The translations under genes and the position numbers were made by a program. From assembly GCA_964518765.1 (NCBI GenBank), contig CAZFJC010000016.1, positions 8,608-72,607 on the forward strand: 64,000 nt of DNA, given 5' to 3'. Below are positions 9,519-17,821 of the stretch, piece after piece. How positions within the stretch are numbered: the first letter of the stretch is position 1; the number at the start of each line of letters is the position of its first letter. Under the pieces are notes generated by a model. It searched no databases. It saw only the letters and a program-made list of their open reading frames with translations, and had not been told where the DNA came from. Source of the stretch: CAZPNX01 sp964518765 (GTDB lineage: Bacteria > Edwardsbacteria > AC1 > EtOH8).

Positions 9519-10253
9519 ATGCCTTCTTCATGGAAAACAGCTGCCTGTATTTGGACCGCCCTAGTGGTCCTTTTCGTTCTGTCGGTGGCCCGCGACCTCC
9601 GTCACCTGGCGTCCATCGAAAGCCTGAAGTACGCCAATCCCAAGACCACCGCCCTGATGGAGCAGCGGGCCCGCCAAGCCGGGCGCCGGGGGAAAACATT
9701 CAGGCCGGCCCAGTACTTCGTCCCCTATGGCTCCATCTCCCCGCACCTCAAGCACGCGGTGCTGGTGGCCGAGGACGTCGCCTTCTTCTCGCACTCGGGG
9801 GTGGACTTCGCCGAGGTCCGCGAGGCCATAAAGGACGATTGGAGAAAGAAGCGCTTCGCCCGGGGCGCCTCCACCATCACCATGCAGCTATGCAAGAACC
9901 TCTATCTCTCTACCGCCAAGACTCCGGCCCGGAAACTGTCGGAGTTCATCCTGGCCCGACGTATGGACGAGGTGCTCTCCAAGGCGCGGATCTTCGAGCT
10001 CTATCTGAACTACATCGAATTGGGCCACGGCATCTTCGGCTGCCAGGCGGCCTCCCGGGCCTACTTCGGCCGCAACGCTTCGGATCTAACGCCCGAGCAG
10101 TCCATCAGGCTGGCTTCGATCATCATCAACCCGCGCCGCTGGGGGCCGTTCTCGGACACCAAGCGGATGAACCGCCGAAGGAAGATGATCGCCGACCGGA
10201 TGTACGATGCCGGCTACCTCACCCACGAGGAATACCAGTCCCTTTCCTTCTGA
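9519..10253 (+). CDS. mtgA: Monofunctional peptidoglycan glycosyltransferase
   Basis: A 244-residue GT51-family enzyme that polymerises lipid II into glycan strands at the outer face of the inner membrane. The N-terminal hydrophobic segment (about residues 9-24) is a membrane anchor. GT51 motif 1, EDVAFFSHSGVD, carries the catalytic Glu85. Motif 2 is GASTITMQLCKNLYLS (about 117-132), followed by the RKLSEFILARRMDE and ELYLNYIELGHGIFG motifs. There is no transpeptidase domain. It is the only plus-strand gene in the first 53 kb. The start is fixed by the adjacent promoter and the membrane anchor that begins immediately after it. Confidence 0.93.
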   Translation: MPSSWKTAACIWTALVVLFVLSVARDLRHLASIESLKYANPKTTALMEQRARQAGRRGKTFRPAQYFVPYGSISPHLKHAVLVAEDVAFFSHSGVDFAEVREAIKDDWRKKRFARGASTITMQLCKNLYLSTAKTPARKLSEFILARRMDEVLSKARIFELYLNYIELGHGIFGCQAASRAYFGRNASDLTPEQSIRLASIIINPRRWGPFSDTKRMNRRRKMIADRMYDAGYLTHEEYQSLSF

Positions 10254-10285
10254 TCCCACCTAAGTGAAAGCCAAGATCCAATTCT

Positions 10286-11389
10286 CTAACCGTCGTTGGA
10301 GCCTTCTCCATCTTTAGTCCCTGCTTCGCCGGAGGATAGTTTTTCTCTCATCCTCAAGGCATCTTCGATCAGTTTGGGAACGCCCATCTCCATGGCGATG
10401 GCCAGGGCCTCATCATTGGCGGCGATCGCCTCATCGGCTAGCCCCATTTGCTGCTTGAGGAGCGATCTTTCGTTTAGGAACATCGAGAGGAAGTATCTGG
10501 CGTCCAGCTCCCGGGCCAGGGCGACGGCCTGGCCGATGCTCTTTTCGGCCCCGGCCATGTCGCCCTCGTGCCGCTGGATGTGGCTGAGGTGGCTCAAGGA
10601 GACGCTCAGGCCGCGCTTGTCGCCCAGCTCTCGGGCCAGAGACAGGCGCCGGGTGATGTGCTCCCGGGCCCGGACGTAATCCCTGCCCTCAATGAAGATG
10701 GCCACCATGTTTCCTATGGCCAAACTCAAAAGGTGCTTGTCCCCGCAGGCCCCGGCCACCAAGGCCTGCTGCTGGTACCAATCCATGGCCTGGGCCAGGT
10801 TCCCTTTGGCCAACAGACACCAGGCTATGTTCCCGGCAGTCTTGGCGTTGTTATAGACGTCCTTGCTCTCGACGCCGATGTCATAGCTCCGCTGGTAGTG
10901 CTCCAACGCCAGCTTAATGTCCCCCAGGTCCCCGTAGACATTCCCCAGGTTGTTCTCGGCATTAGCCTCCTGTTCCAGGTCGCCGATTGCCTTGGAGAGT
11001 TCCAGGCTATGCTTGAAGTGTTCCTCGGCTCGATGGTATTCGCCAAGACGGTAGAAGATATTGCCGATCTTGTTGTGAATGTTGCACCGGTCATAATCGG
11101 TGCCTTCGTGTTCCAGTATTGCCTCGGACCCCACCAACAGCGCCAAGCCCTCCCGGGCGAACCCCTTGCGGTTTATGATCCAACCCAGGTTCATGCGGCT
11201 GATGGCCGCCTGGCGGTCGGACCCGTGGCCCTCAAGCCATTCCATGTTCTTACGGTGAATAGACTCAGCCAAGTCCCAGTCGCCCAACATCTCCAGCAGC
11301 TCGGCCTTGCGGCGATAGGCCAAGAGAGGATAATGATCTTTTCCCGAACAGATCCAGGGTTCCTCGCCACAGCTCAACTTATATTTCAT
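10286..11389 (-). CDS. Tetratricopeptide-repeat protein
   Basis: A 367-residue soluble protein made almost entirely of TPR helices with a periodicity of about 40 residues (for example repeats beginning RCNIHNKIGNIFYRLGEYHRA and QEANAENNLGNVYGDLGDI, shown in part). No signal peptide or enzymatic domain is seen. The repeat style (long 40-residue units with N-N-L-G at the start) is that of TPR arrays found behind cyclase, kinase or transcription-factor domains, here without the effector part. It is probably co-transcribed with the membrane protein 18 bases upstream. A second protein of the same design lies at 18718-20109. Function unknown; likely a protein-interaction scaffold. Confidence 0.85.
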   Translation of the reverse strand: MKYKLSCGEEPWICSGKDHYPLLAYRRKAELLEMLGDWDLAESIHRKNMEWLEGHGSDRQAAISRMNLGWIINRKGFAREGLALLVGSEAILEHEGTDYDRCNIHNKIGNIFYRLGEYHRAEEHFKHSLELSKAIGDLEQEANAENNLGNVYGDLGDIKLALEHYQRSYDIGVESKDVYNNAKTAGNIAWCLLAKGNLAQAMDWYQQQALVAGACGDKHLLSLAIGNMVAIFIEGRDYVRAREHITRRLSLARELGDKRGLSVSLSHLSHIQRHEGDMAGAEKSIGQAVALARELDARYFLSMFLNERSLLKQQMGLADEAIAANDEALAIAMEMGVPKLIEDALRMREKLSSGEAGTKDGEGSNDG

Positions 11390-11407
11390 GGCAGGTCGTC
11401 AGCAAAC

Positions 11408-12385
11408 TCACATCCACTCCAGCCTTCCTGCCTCCAGCCGGTAGAACCTGCCCAGCAGCCTCATGGCCGCCGCCCAGCAGTAAAGCCAGACAAAGGCCGG
11501 GATCAGGGCTCCGATGAAAGGCACCGGCCACAGAGCAGTCATAAGGATGGACGGAAGGACTAACAGCCAAAAAAGGGCGACCAGCCTGATGTAAGTGCCG
11601 CCAGTCTTGGCGCCGGCCTCGACCACGTTTGAGGGCAGAAGCGAGGGCCATAGCTTGCCGGAGATTGATGTCATCAGAAAGGCCATGGGGAAGTAAAAGC
11701 AGCCATAAGCTAATGAGATAAGCAGTGGCCAGAGATAGGGACGAGCGTGGGTTCTGACCGCGGCCGTTAGCACCAGGCTCAAGGGCAAAAAGGACCACAT
11801 CAGAACCAGAAGGGACTTGATGGTCGGCAGTACTACCTGGCTCCAGGGATCGGCGAAGCCCGGCCAGGAGGGAAAGTCGTCCTTACCGATAGCCGTGTTC
11901 CAGACGATGGTCTGGAAGAAGCCGGGCAGGATGGCTGCCATGACGAACCAGGCCAGGCCGCCCGCCATAAAGGCCGGCACCGATAGTATCTTGAACCAGG
12001 GCACCAGCCGCATCAGGTCCTCGAACATGCGCCCTAAAGAAAGTCCGAAGGCGGCCGCGGCCAGCATCATCAAGGCCCCGGGGGCGGCCGGGTATCGCAG
12101 GATGGCGCCCAGCTCTTTCCAGAAGGGTTTCTCCTCCGCCTGGGAGTCGGACCATCTTTGAAACGACTCAGGGCCCAGCGCCGCTGCCAAAGCCTGGCGC
12201 ACCTGGGGATGGGAGGGATAGAGCCGGCCGGCCTGCATCAGATGGTCCCTAGCCTCCATGGGCAGGCCGGCCGCGGTGGCTTTGTCATATAGGGACAGAT
12301 ATTCCTCGGGGCCGGGCCTTCGGCCCTTCAGCGATTCCAGAAGGTCCAGGTACTCACCGCGCTGGGGCCCCGGATCCCCCGGCAT
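11408..12385 (-). CDS. Multi-pass membrane protein of unknown function (Yip1/DUF4013-like)
   Basis: A 325-residue protein with a soluble N-terminal part (about 1-90) that has one or two TPR-like helices, followed by about six hydrophobic segments between residues 95 and 310. The layout, with a long loop before each central pair of helices and a WP motif near the end, resembles the Yip1/DUF4013 type of bacterial membrane proteins, but I cannot assign it firmly. The ATG is one base from the stop of the amidohydrolase gene, so translation is probably coupled. No catalytic motif is visible. Confidence 0.8.
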   Translation of the reverse strand: MPGDPGPQRGEYLDLLESLKGRRPGPEEYLSLYDKATAAGLPMEARDHLMQAGRLYPSHPQVRQALAAALGPESFQRWSDSQAEEKPFWKELGAILRYPAAPGALMMLAAAAFGLSLGRMFEDLMRLVPWFKILSVPAFMAGGLAWFVMAAILPGFFQTIVWNTAIGKDDFPSWPGFADPWSQVVLPTIKSLLVLMWSFLPLSLVLTAAVRTHARPYLWPLLISLAYGCFYFPMAFLMTSISGKLWPSLLPSNVVEAGAKTGGTYIRLVALFWLLVLPSILMTALWPVPFIGALIPAFVWLYCWAAAMRLLGRFYRLEAGRLEWM

Positions 12386-12386
12386 C

Positions 12387-13622
12387 CTATTTTCCCTCCC
12401 GGATCACCTTTCCTTCCGCCATCACCATTTTGGGATAGGCGGCCAGGTGCAGGGGGTCGCGGTCCCAGACCGTCAGGCTGGCCCACTTGCCCGGCTCCAC
12501 CGTCCCCAGCTTATCGTCCAGGCCCAAGATTACCGCGTTCTTATGGGTGATCAGGGAGATGGCCTCGGCCGGCTCCATGCCGAAGATCATGAAGAACTTA
12601 AGGCTGTCGCGCAGGGCCGGGGCCATGATCACCGGATGGTCGGTCATCAGCCCATAGAAGGCCCGGGACTTCATCAGCTTCTCGGTGTTCTTATAGCTGT
12701 CGTTCTTCAGCTCCACCTTGTAGGCCAGACTGCCCAGCGGCCCGTAGACCACTGGGATGTCGGCGTCGGCTAAAGCGTCGAAGACCTCGGTGCGGTGGAC
12801 GTCGCCGCAGTGGTCGGCGGTGCAGGTCAGCTGGTAGCGCTTGGCCAGCTCGATCAGGTAGAGGACATCGTCCTCCTTATGGACGTGTATCTTGGCCGTC
12901 CGTTTATCGACCAGCAGCTCCAACAAAGCCTTGTCCTCGGTGTCGAACTCCAGTGCGTACTCGGCCTCGATGGCCTGCCGCTGCTCCTTGGCCTCCTTGG
13001 GGGTGAGCTTGTTTTTCTTGTCCTTGGCCTTCTGGTCGAGCTCTCGGAGCTTTCTCTCCCGGGCCAGGTCGGCCTTTTGCTTCTTGGCCAGGACGGAATC
13101 GAACTTCTTCTCCAGCATCCCGTAGACGCCCATCCTGGTGTTGGGCCGCGAACCCTTCCAATTGCCGGTGGAGCGGGGGTTGTAGCCCAGGGCCATCTTG
13201 AAGCCGTAGTCCTTGATCAGGGCTTGGCCTCGGTCCCGGGCGAAGTTGCGGATGACCACCGCCCGTCCGCCCAACAGGTTTCCGGAGCCGGGCACGATGC
13301 AGCTGTAGAGGAACCCGAAGTCCACCGCCTCGGCCAGGGCCGGGTCGTCGAAATAAACGCTGTTGAGGGGGTTGTTGATCGGCAGGAACTGGTCGGTGAT
13401 GTCGTTGGACTCTCCCTCGCCGCCCGGCTCGCCGGCCCGGTGCATGCCGATGTGGGAGTGGGGATCGATGAAGGCCGGGGTGACCACGCCGGAGTAGTCG
13501 GCCTTGGCCGGGCGTTTCCTGACATCGGCGATCTTGCCGTCTTCGACCACCACGGTCATGTCCTTGAGCAGCGTCCGCCCGTCGTAGAGGGACTCCGCCT
13601 TGATGATGATGGGCTTGGGCAT
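12387..13622 (-). CDS. Amidohydrolase-family protein (imidazolonepropionase-like)
   Basis: A 411-residue TIM-barrel metal-dependent hydrolase of the amidohydrolase superfamily. The N-terminal metal motif is FIDPHSHIG (H-x-H after strand 1). Later histidines lie in KIHVHKED and CTADHCGD, and the C-terminal barrel carries the LITHKNAVILGLDDKLGTVEPGKWA stretch typical of the group (quoted here in part: LGTVEPGKWASL). A lysine-rich, helical segment at about 195-245 is an insertion between barrel strands that relatives also have. No signal peptide. It is followed immediately by the membrane-protein gene. The substrate is unknown; cyclic amides or dipeptides are usual for the family. Confidence 0.88.
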   Translation of the reverse strand: MPKPIIIKAESLYDGRTLLKDMTVVVEDGKIADVRKRPAKADYSGVVTPAFIDPHSHIGMHRAGEPGGEGESNDITDQFLPINNPLNSVYFDDPALAEAVDFGFLYSCIVPGSGNLLGGRAVVIRNFARDRGQALIKDYGFKMALGYNPRSTGNWKGSRPNTRMGVYGMLEKKFDSVLAKKQKADLARERKLRELDQKAKDKKNKLTPKEAKEQRQAIEAEYALEFDTEDKALLELLVDKRTAKIHVHKEDDVLYLIELAKRYQLTCTADHCGDVHRTEVFDALADADIPVVYGPLGSLAYKVELKNDSYKNTEKLMKSRAFYGLMTDHPVIMAPALRDSLKFFMIFGMEPAEAISLITHKNAVILGLDDKLGTVEPGKWASLTVWDRDPLHLAAYPKMVMAEGKVIREGK

Positions 13623-13796
13623 GGTTATATCCTTTACTATATTGTTATTCCGCCGGGCTAGTCACCCTGAGGACGGCTCCCTGTCGTTCGCCCAAGCCCA
13701 CGCCGAGGTCTCAGGACGAGGCCTTGCTGTCTGAAGTTGGAACCGACGTCATCCCTCAACTGGACGGGCAAGGCGTAATCTCGGGCGGACACTGTT
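13623..13796. other. Intergenic segment with short repeat-like words
   Basis: These 174 bases hold no convincing ORF. They contain GTCACCCTGAGGAC and GTCATCCCTCAACTGG words and a CTCGGGCGGAC end, reminiscent of dispersed intergenic repeats, and an AGGATATAACC Shine-Dalgarno for the amidohydrolase. No terminator hairpin with a T tract was found. Confidence 0.4.
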
Positions 13797-14354
13797 TCAC
13801 AGCCTGGGCTTGCAGATTATCTCGTGCACCTTCAGGTCGAAGAAGTCCTGGGCGTTGGCCGGAGTCAGCACCACCGCTGTGTCCGCGCCCCTGCCGGTGC
13901 CGCCGATGGAGATCAGCTCCTTTTTGACCGAGACCAGTCCGGCGTCAGCCGCCATCATGGCGATCTCCAAGCAGACCTTGAACCCCTGGCCCATGAGGCG
14001 CAGGGTGTAGGCAATGATCTCGTCCAGCTGATAGGTCTTCAGCTTGTGGCGCACCGCCCGGTTCACCCCACCCAAAGCATGCTGGCAGGTGAGGACCCGG
14101 CCCCCCAGCCTTTCGATATTCTCCCGTTGCTCCGGCAGCAGCTCCTGGACGTCCTGCTGGGAGAACCCGGTCGAATGGGTGACCGCCACAAGGTTGTATC
14201 CCCTAAATAGCTCGGCCGCGGCCATTCCCGAGGAGCCGGTGGTGGTGGCCACCAGGATGTCTCTTATTCCCAGCTCCTCGGCCCTGGCCTTGGCCAGTTC
14301 CAGGGTTTTTTTTAGATTGGCCGCCCCAGGTTTGTCGAAATAAACCGTCTCCAT
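13797..14354 (-). CDS. Pyruvate kinase C-terminal-domain-like protein
   Basis: A 185-residue stand-alone version of the alpha/beta domain found at the C-terminus of pyruvate kinase. The match rests on the overall pattern: an N-terminal helix of about 30 residues, then DILVATTTGSSGMAAAELF with its small-residue loop and LVAVTHSTGF. It has no catalytic barrel, so it cannot be a pyruvate kinase. Such single-domain proteins occur in many anaerobes and are uncharacterised; a role in binding a small phosphorylated ligand has been suggested by the fold. The ATG has a GGAGAAAAGG stretch upstream. It lies 23 bases after the oxidoreductase gene, so probably one transcript. Confidence 0.8.
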   Translation of the reverse strand: METVYFDKPGAANLKKTLELAKARAEELGIRDILVATTTGSSGMAAAELFRGYNLVAVTHSTGFSQQDVQELLPEQRENIERLGGRVLTCQHALGGVNRAVRHKLKTYQLDEIIAYTLRLMGQGFKVCLEIAMMAADAGLVSVKKELISIGGTGRGADTAVVLTPANAQDFFDLKVHEIICKPRL

Positions 14355-14377
14355 CCTTTTCTCCGTTTTAGAAGGGT

Positions 14378-15334
14378 TCAGAGCCTGCGCCGACGCTCAG
14401 ACATGGCCTCCAGTATCCGCCCGGCCACCTCCAGAGCCCGCAGTCCGTCCTCTCCGGTCACCAGGGGATCCTTCCCCCCTTTGACGCAGTTGACGAACGA
14501 CTCCAGCTCGGCCTTGAGCGGCTCCACCCTGTCCAGCCGCGGCTCTTTTATCTCAACCATCTTGGCCAGGTCCAGGGCTCCCCTGGGCTCGCCCTTGAGG
14601 GTATAGATCCTGGCCTCGGGCTTCATATAGTCGATGTTGATATATGCGTTGCGCTGAAAGAAACGTATCTTTCGCTCCCTCTTGATCGAGATCCGGGAGG
14701 AGGTGACGTTGGCTACGCAGCCATCGGCGAACTCCAGCCGGGCATTGGCAATGTCCTCCTTATCGCTCACCAGGCTGAAGCCGATGGCCGAGACGGCCTC
14801 CAAGTCCGAGCGGACGAAGGAGAGAATGATATCGATGTCGTGGATCATCAGATCCAGCACCACCGGGACGTCGGTGCCCCGGGCGGCGTAGGGCGCGATC
14901 CGGGTGACCTCGACGAACTTGGGGGAGTCGATGAAACCGGAGGCCGCCCGCACCGCCGGGTTGAAGCGCTCGATGTGGCCCACCTGCATCACCAGCTTAT
15001 TGGAGCGGGCCAGGGCCACCATCTCCCTGGCTTGGTCCGGCGTCGCGGCGATGGGCTTCTCCACCAGGACGTGGACCCCGGCCTCAAGACAGTCGCGGGC
15101 CACGGCATAGTGCAGGCTGGTGGGTACCACGATGCTGACGGCTTGGATCTCCTTGAGAAGATCGCGGTAGTCGCCGAAGGCGGCCACCCGGTGCCGGCCG
15201 GCGATCTCCCCGGCCCGGGCCGCATCGGCATCGGCCACCCCGACCAAAACGGCGCCCGGCAGCTCGGTGTACACCCGGGCATGGTGCTGGCCCAGGCTGC
15301 CCACGCCGATGACTCCCACCCTCAATTTATCCAT
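14378..15334 (-). CDS. Gfo/Idh/MocA family NAD(P)-dependent sugar oxidoreductase
   Basis: A 318-residue dehydrogenase. The N-terminal Rossmann fold has GVIGVGSLGQHHARV. The catalytic lysine is in the family EKP motif (VLVEKPIAA), and the MQVGHIERFNP motif follows. The C-terminal alpha/beta domain carries the LMIHDIDIILSFV histidine motif. The GHIERFNP variant is typical of members that oxidise UDP-N-acetylglucosamine at C3 for diamino-lipid A (GnnA-like), but no aminotransferase (GnnB) or lpx gene is adjacent, so the substrate is left open. Cytoplasmic. The Shine-Dalgarno before the ATG is unusually close, so the true start could differ by a few codons. Confidence 0.88.
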   Translation of the reverse strand: MDKLRVGVIGVGSLGQHHARVYTELPGAVLVGVADADAARAGEIAGRHRVAAFGDYRDLLKEIQAVSIVVPTSLHYAVARDCLEAGVHVLVEKPIAATPDQAREMVALARSNKLVMQVGHIERFNPAVRAASGFIDSPKFVEVTRIAPYAARGTDVPVVLDLMIHDIDIILSFVRSDLEAVSAIGFSLVSDKEDIANARLEFADGCVANVTSSRISIKRERKIRFFQRNAYINIDYMKPEARIYTLKGEPRGALDLAKMVEIKEPRLDRVEPLKAELESFVNCVKGGKDPLVTGEDGLRALEVAGRILEAMSERRRRL

Positions 15335-15384
15335 GCTCCTTGTAGAAAAAATCCGGGTTGATCTGCGATAAACTGCGGTTCAAA

Positions 15385-16554
15385 TTACTCCAGCAGCGGC
15401 AGTATCAGGTCGTCCACCGGCCAGATCTGCAGCACCTGGTCGTCCCCCAGGTAATGCAGCCAGAACTGGACAGTCTGGATGGACGAATTGCGCAGCACGT
15501 CCAAGTAGACCAGCAGGCTCATGGGGCGGCCGGACAGGTATTTCCTGACCTCCTCCACCTGGACCTCATGTTCTCGGAGCCTGTCACCATAGACGCCCGA
15601 CGTTATCTCCACCCCCTGGCCCAGGCAGAGATAGTCCTGGCGATCGTTGAAGAACAGCCTTCCCAGGAAGTACTTATTCTCCTGGGATGGCCGGTAGCGC
15701 ACCAGCACATGGGTGCCCTCGCACAACCCGGCCGCCCCCTGGGGCCGGTCGGCGATCTGGGGGATGTCCAGCAGACGCTGGGCGCCGTTCTGGTCCACCA
15801 GCATCGGCAGGTACTCCCGGAGGTGGCTGTAATCTTCGGGGTTCATGCTCCTCAGGTCCTGGTTGCGCACCATGATCATGGCCCGGTTGGTGACGGTGTA
15901 GAACTCGTTCTCCAGCCTCTCCATCTCCTCGGAGTACTGGGCTGCCGAGACGCTCTCGGCCAGCTCCCGCTCCAGGGCCTTGATGCGTTCCGTCAGCCTC
16001 TGCTTCTCGGCCTCGGCGTTCATCACCGTCTCCATGATGATCCGGGTGGACTCCTTGCGAACCTTGATGACCTCTATGGCCCGCTCGTCCTCGGTGAGGA
16101 ACTCGTTGGGCGAAAGGGTGGTGGGCGTGGCCGGCCTCGGCTGTATGGTGGTTTCCTCACCGGACAGTCCGGCCGACCTGTCCAGCTGGTCGCGCAGGGC
16201 GTCCCTCTCCCTCTCCAGCTCGGCCAGCCGGTTAGCGTAGAGTCCGTTGACGGTGGCGATCAGCTTCTCCTTGTCCTGGCTGAAGGCCTGGGGCGAATAA
16301 TAGACCACCATGTCGGTGCGGTGCCGTCCCACCACTTCCACCTTATCCCCCAGGGCCGGGGCCAGGTCCCCGGCGTCCTCCAGCACCAACCCGTCCTTGG
16401 CGCCCAGGATCATCTGAGGGCTGCCGCCCAGCATTCGCAATACCGTCTTCTTGCGGTCGCGCAGGTCGTCGATGGTCAGAACCACGCCGGCCTCCAACTC
16501 CCGGCCGTCGGGCAGGACCAACTTAATCGGTTTAGGTCTCTCCCTAGAGCTCAT
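15385..16554 (-). CDS. Hypothetical coiled-coil protein
   Basis: A 389-residue protein not recognised. The first 100 residues look like two small beta-rich modules (one begins IKLVLPDGRELEAG). A coiled coil follows at about 100-130 (NRLAELERERDALRDQL) and a longer one at about 165-225 rich in E, K and R. The last 130 residues form another mixed domain containing the LLVYLDVLRNSSIQTVQFW stretch. No signal peptide or transmembrane segment. It lies between the cupin gene and the oxidoreductase gene on the same strand. It may be a structural or scaffolding protein. Confidence 0.75.
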   Translation of the reverse strand: MSSRERPKPIKLVLPDGRELEAGVVLTIDDLRDRKKTVLRMLGGSPQMILGAKDGLVLEDAGDLAPALGDKVEVVGRHRTDMVVYYSPQAFSQDKEKLIATVNGLYANRLAELERERDALRDQLDRSAGLSGEETTIQPRPATPTTLSPNEFLTEDERAIEVIKVRKESTRIIMETVMNAEAEKQRLTERIKALERELAESVSAAQYSEEMERLENEFYTVTNRAMIMVRNQDLRSMNPEDYSHLREYLPMLVDQNGAQRLLDIPQIADRPQGAAGLCEGTHVLVRYRPSQENKYFLGRLFFNDRQDYLCLGQGVEITSGVYGDRLREHEVQVEEVRKYLSGRPMSLLVYLDVLRNSSIQTVQFWLHYLGDDQVLQIWPVDDLILPLLE

Positions 16555-16629
16555 GTTTTAATCATCCGGCCTGTCCGGGATTGGCCTGATTTCATTAGCC
16601 CCCATTGTTGACAATCCGTGGATCTTTCC

Positions 16630-16902
16630 TCAACCGAACTTGTACACCTTCTCCACCGTCTCCAACACCTTCCAACGGCACCTCAGGCCCCTGGGAAATA
16701 CCACCAGATCACCAGCCTTGATCTCTATCTTCTCCCCGGCGGCGGTGGTGACGATCACCAGCCCTTTGGTGAGGTAGGCCGTTTCATTGTCGGTGTACTG
16801 CCAGTCGAACTCGGAGGGGGCACATTGCCAGGGCGACCAGGTCTCGACCCCCAGCCTCCCCAGTTCCTCCGGCGAGGGACGCGATTTGATTATCTGTGAC
16901 AT
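16630..16902 (-). CDS. Small cupin-domain protein (Cupin_3/DUF861 type)
   Basis: A 90-residue single-domain beta-barrel protein. The N-terminus has VETWSPWQCAPSEFDWQY, the middle ETAYLTKGLVIVTT, and the end GDLVVFPRGLRCRWKVLE, the second cupin motif of the DUF861/EutQ-type group. Metal-binding histidines of classic cupins are absent, as is usual in this subgroup. Substrate and role are unknown; members are thought to bind small amino- or nitrogen-containing molecules. It is 21 bases from the methyltransferase gene in the same orientation. Confidence 0.85.
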   Translation of the reverse strand: MSQIIKSRPSPEELGRLGVETWSPWQCAPSEFDWQYTDNETAYLTKGLVIVTTAAGEKIEIKAGDLVVFPRGLRCRWKVLETVEKVYKFG

Positions 16903-16923
16903 ATTATCCCTTTTTCTATCATG

Positions 16924-17748
16924 TCAACCGGTTGCCTTTCTGCCCCACGCTATGACCATCGGCAAGGCCCGCGGCGGCAGGGAGGCCATGTCCTTAACCG
17001 TGACCTCCACCACCTCCGCCGCCTCCGCCCCCCAGCGCTTGACGTAGGCCTCCTTCTTTCCTTCGATCTTGGAAATCATCATTCCGACATAAGGTGGGTA
17101 GTCCGGCGGGCGCAAGACCGATAGGCGGTGCCCTCCCAAGCCTAATTCATCGAGAAGGGCTTTGTAGTCGGCGGAGCGATGCAAGCCCCAGCACCTCTTG
17201 CCCTCCAGGGCGGCCAATTCCAGATTCATCCGCTCCATCCGCCCCTCGGCCGACTCCTTCTCCACTTTTCCGAAGCCGTCGGCGACCTTGTCATACACCA
17301 GAAAAACGCCTCCGGGCGCCAGCGCCCGGACACAATCGCGCAAAGCCCCGGCTACATCGCCATCGTCGGAGACAAAATCGTGCAGGGCCGCCCGGGACAC
17401 CACCAGCCCAGCCGATCCGGCGGACAGGGGCAGGAAGGCAGAGTCGGAGTTAAGCACCTCAAGCCGAGGGTCGGTTATCGCCTCGCTTAGCTTTTTAGCG
17501 GCCGTCTCCAACCGCTCCACCGCGTAAAGCTTCTGGCCCGGCTTCAGGTACTTCTCCAGGAGCTCCCTGGTGAATTCACCCTGGCCCGCCCCCAGCTCCA
17601 CCACCGGAAGGGTGACCGGCCCGAAGACCTCGCCCAGCAGGCGCTCCTCCTCCGCGTTGTAGGCCTCCAGTCCGGCCAGGTAGTCCCTGGCCTGGTGGTC
17701 GGTCAGCCCGTGTTGCTTTACAAGCTGTTCGACCTGTTGCTCGTCCAT
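16924..17748 (-). CDS. Class I SAM-dependent methyltransferase
   Basis: A 274-residue protein with a seven-stranded methyltransferase fold starting near residue 45. Motif I is VVELGAGQGEFTREL and the acidic end of strand 2 is in LYAVERLE. A GLVVSRAALHDFVSD motif follows where strand 4 should be, and an FLVYDKVAD motif at strand 5. The first 45 residues are a helical extension. The substrate cannot be told. It may be cytoplasmic and act on a small molecule, since the downstream cupin is of a small-molecule-binding type, but this is inference. Confidence 0.87.
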   Translation of the reverse strand: MDEQQVEQLVKQHGLTDHQARDYLAGLEAYNAEEERLLGEVFGPVTLPVVELGAGQGEFTRELLEKYLKPGQKLYAVERLETAAKKLSEAITDPRLEVLNSDSAFLPLSAGSAGLVVSRAALHDFVSDDGDVAGALRDCVRALAPGGVFLVYDKVADGFGKVEKESAEGRMERMNLELAALEGKRCWGLHRSADYKALLDELGLGGHRLSVLRPPDYPPYVGMMISKIEGKKEAYVKRWGAEAAEVVEVTVKDMASLPPRALPMVIAWGRKATG

Positions 17749-17821
17749 TTCGCTCTCATTTCATCCCTCGGTTAACCAGGCATGATGGACATCTTGGGAA
17801 GACAGCAGGGATCATGGCAGG

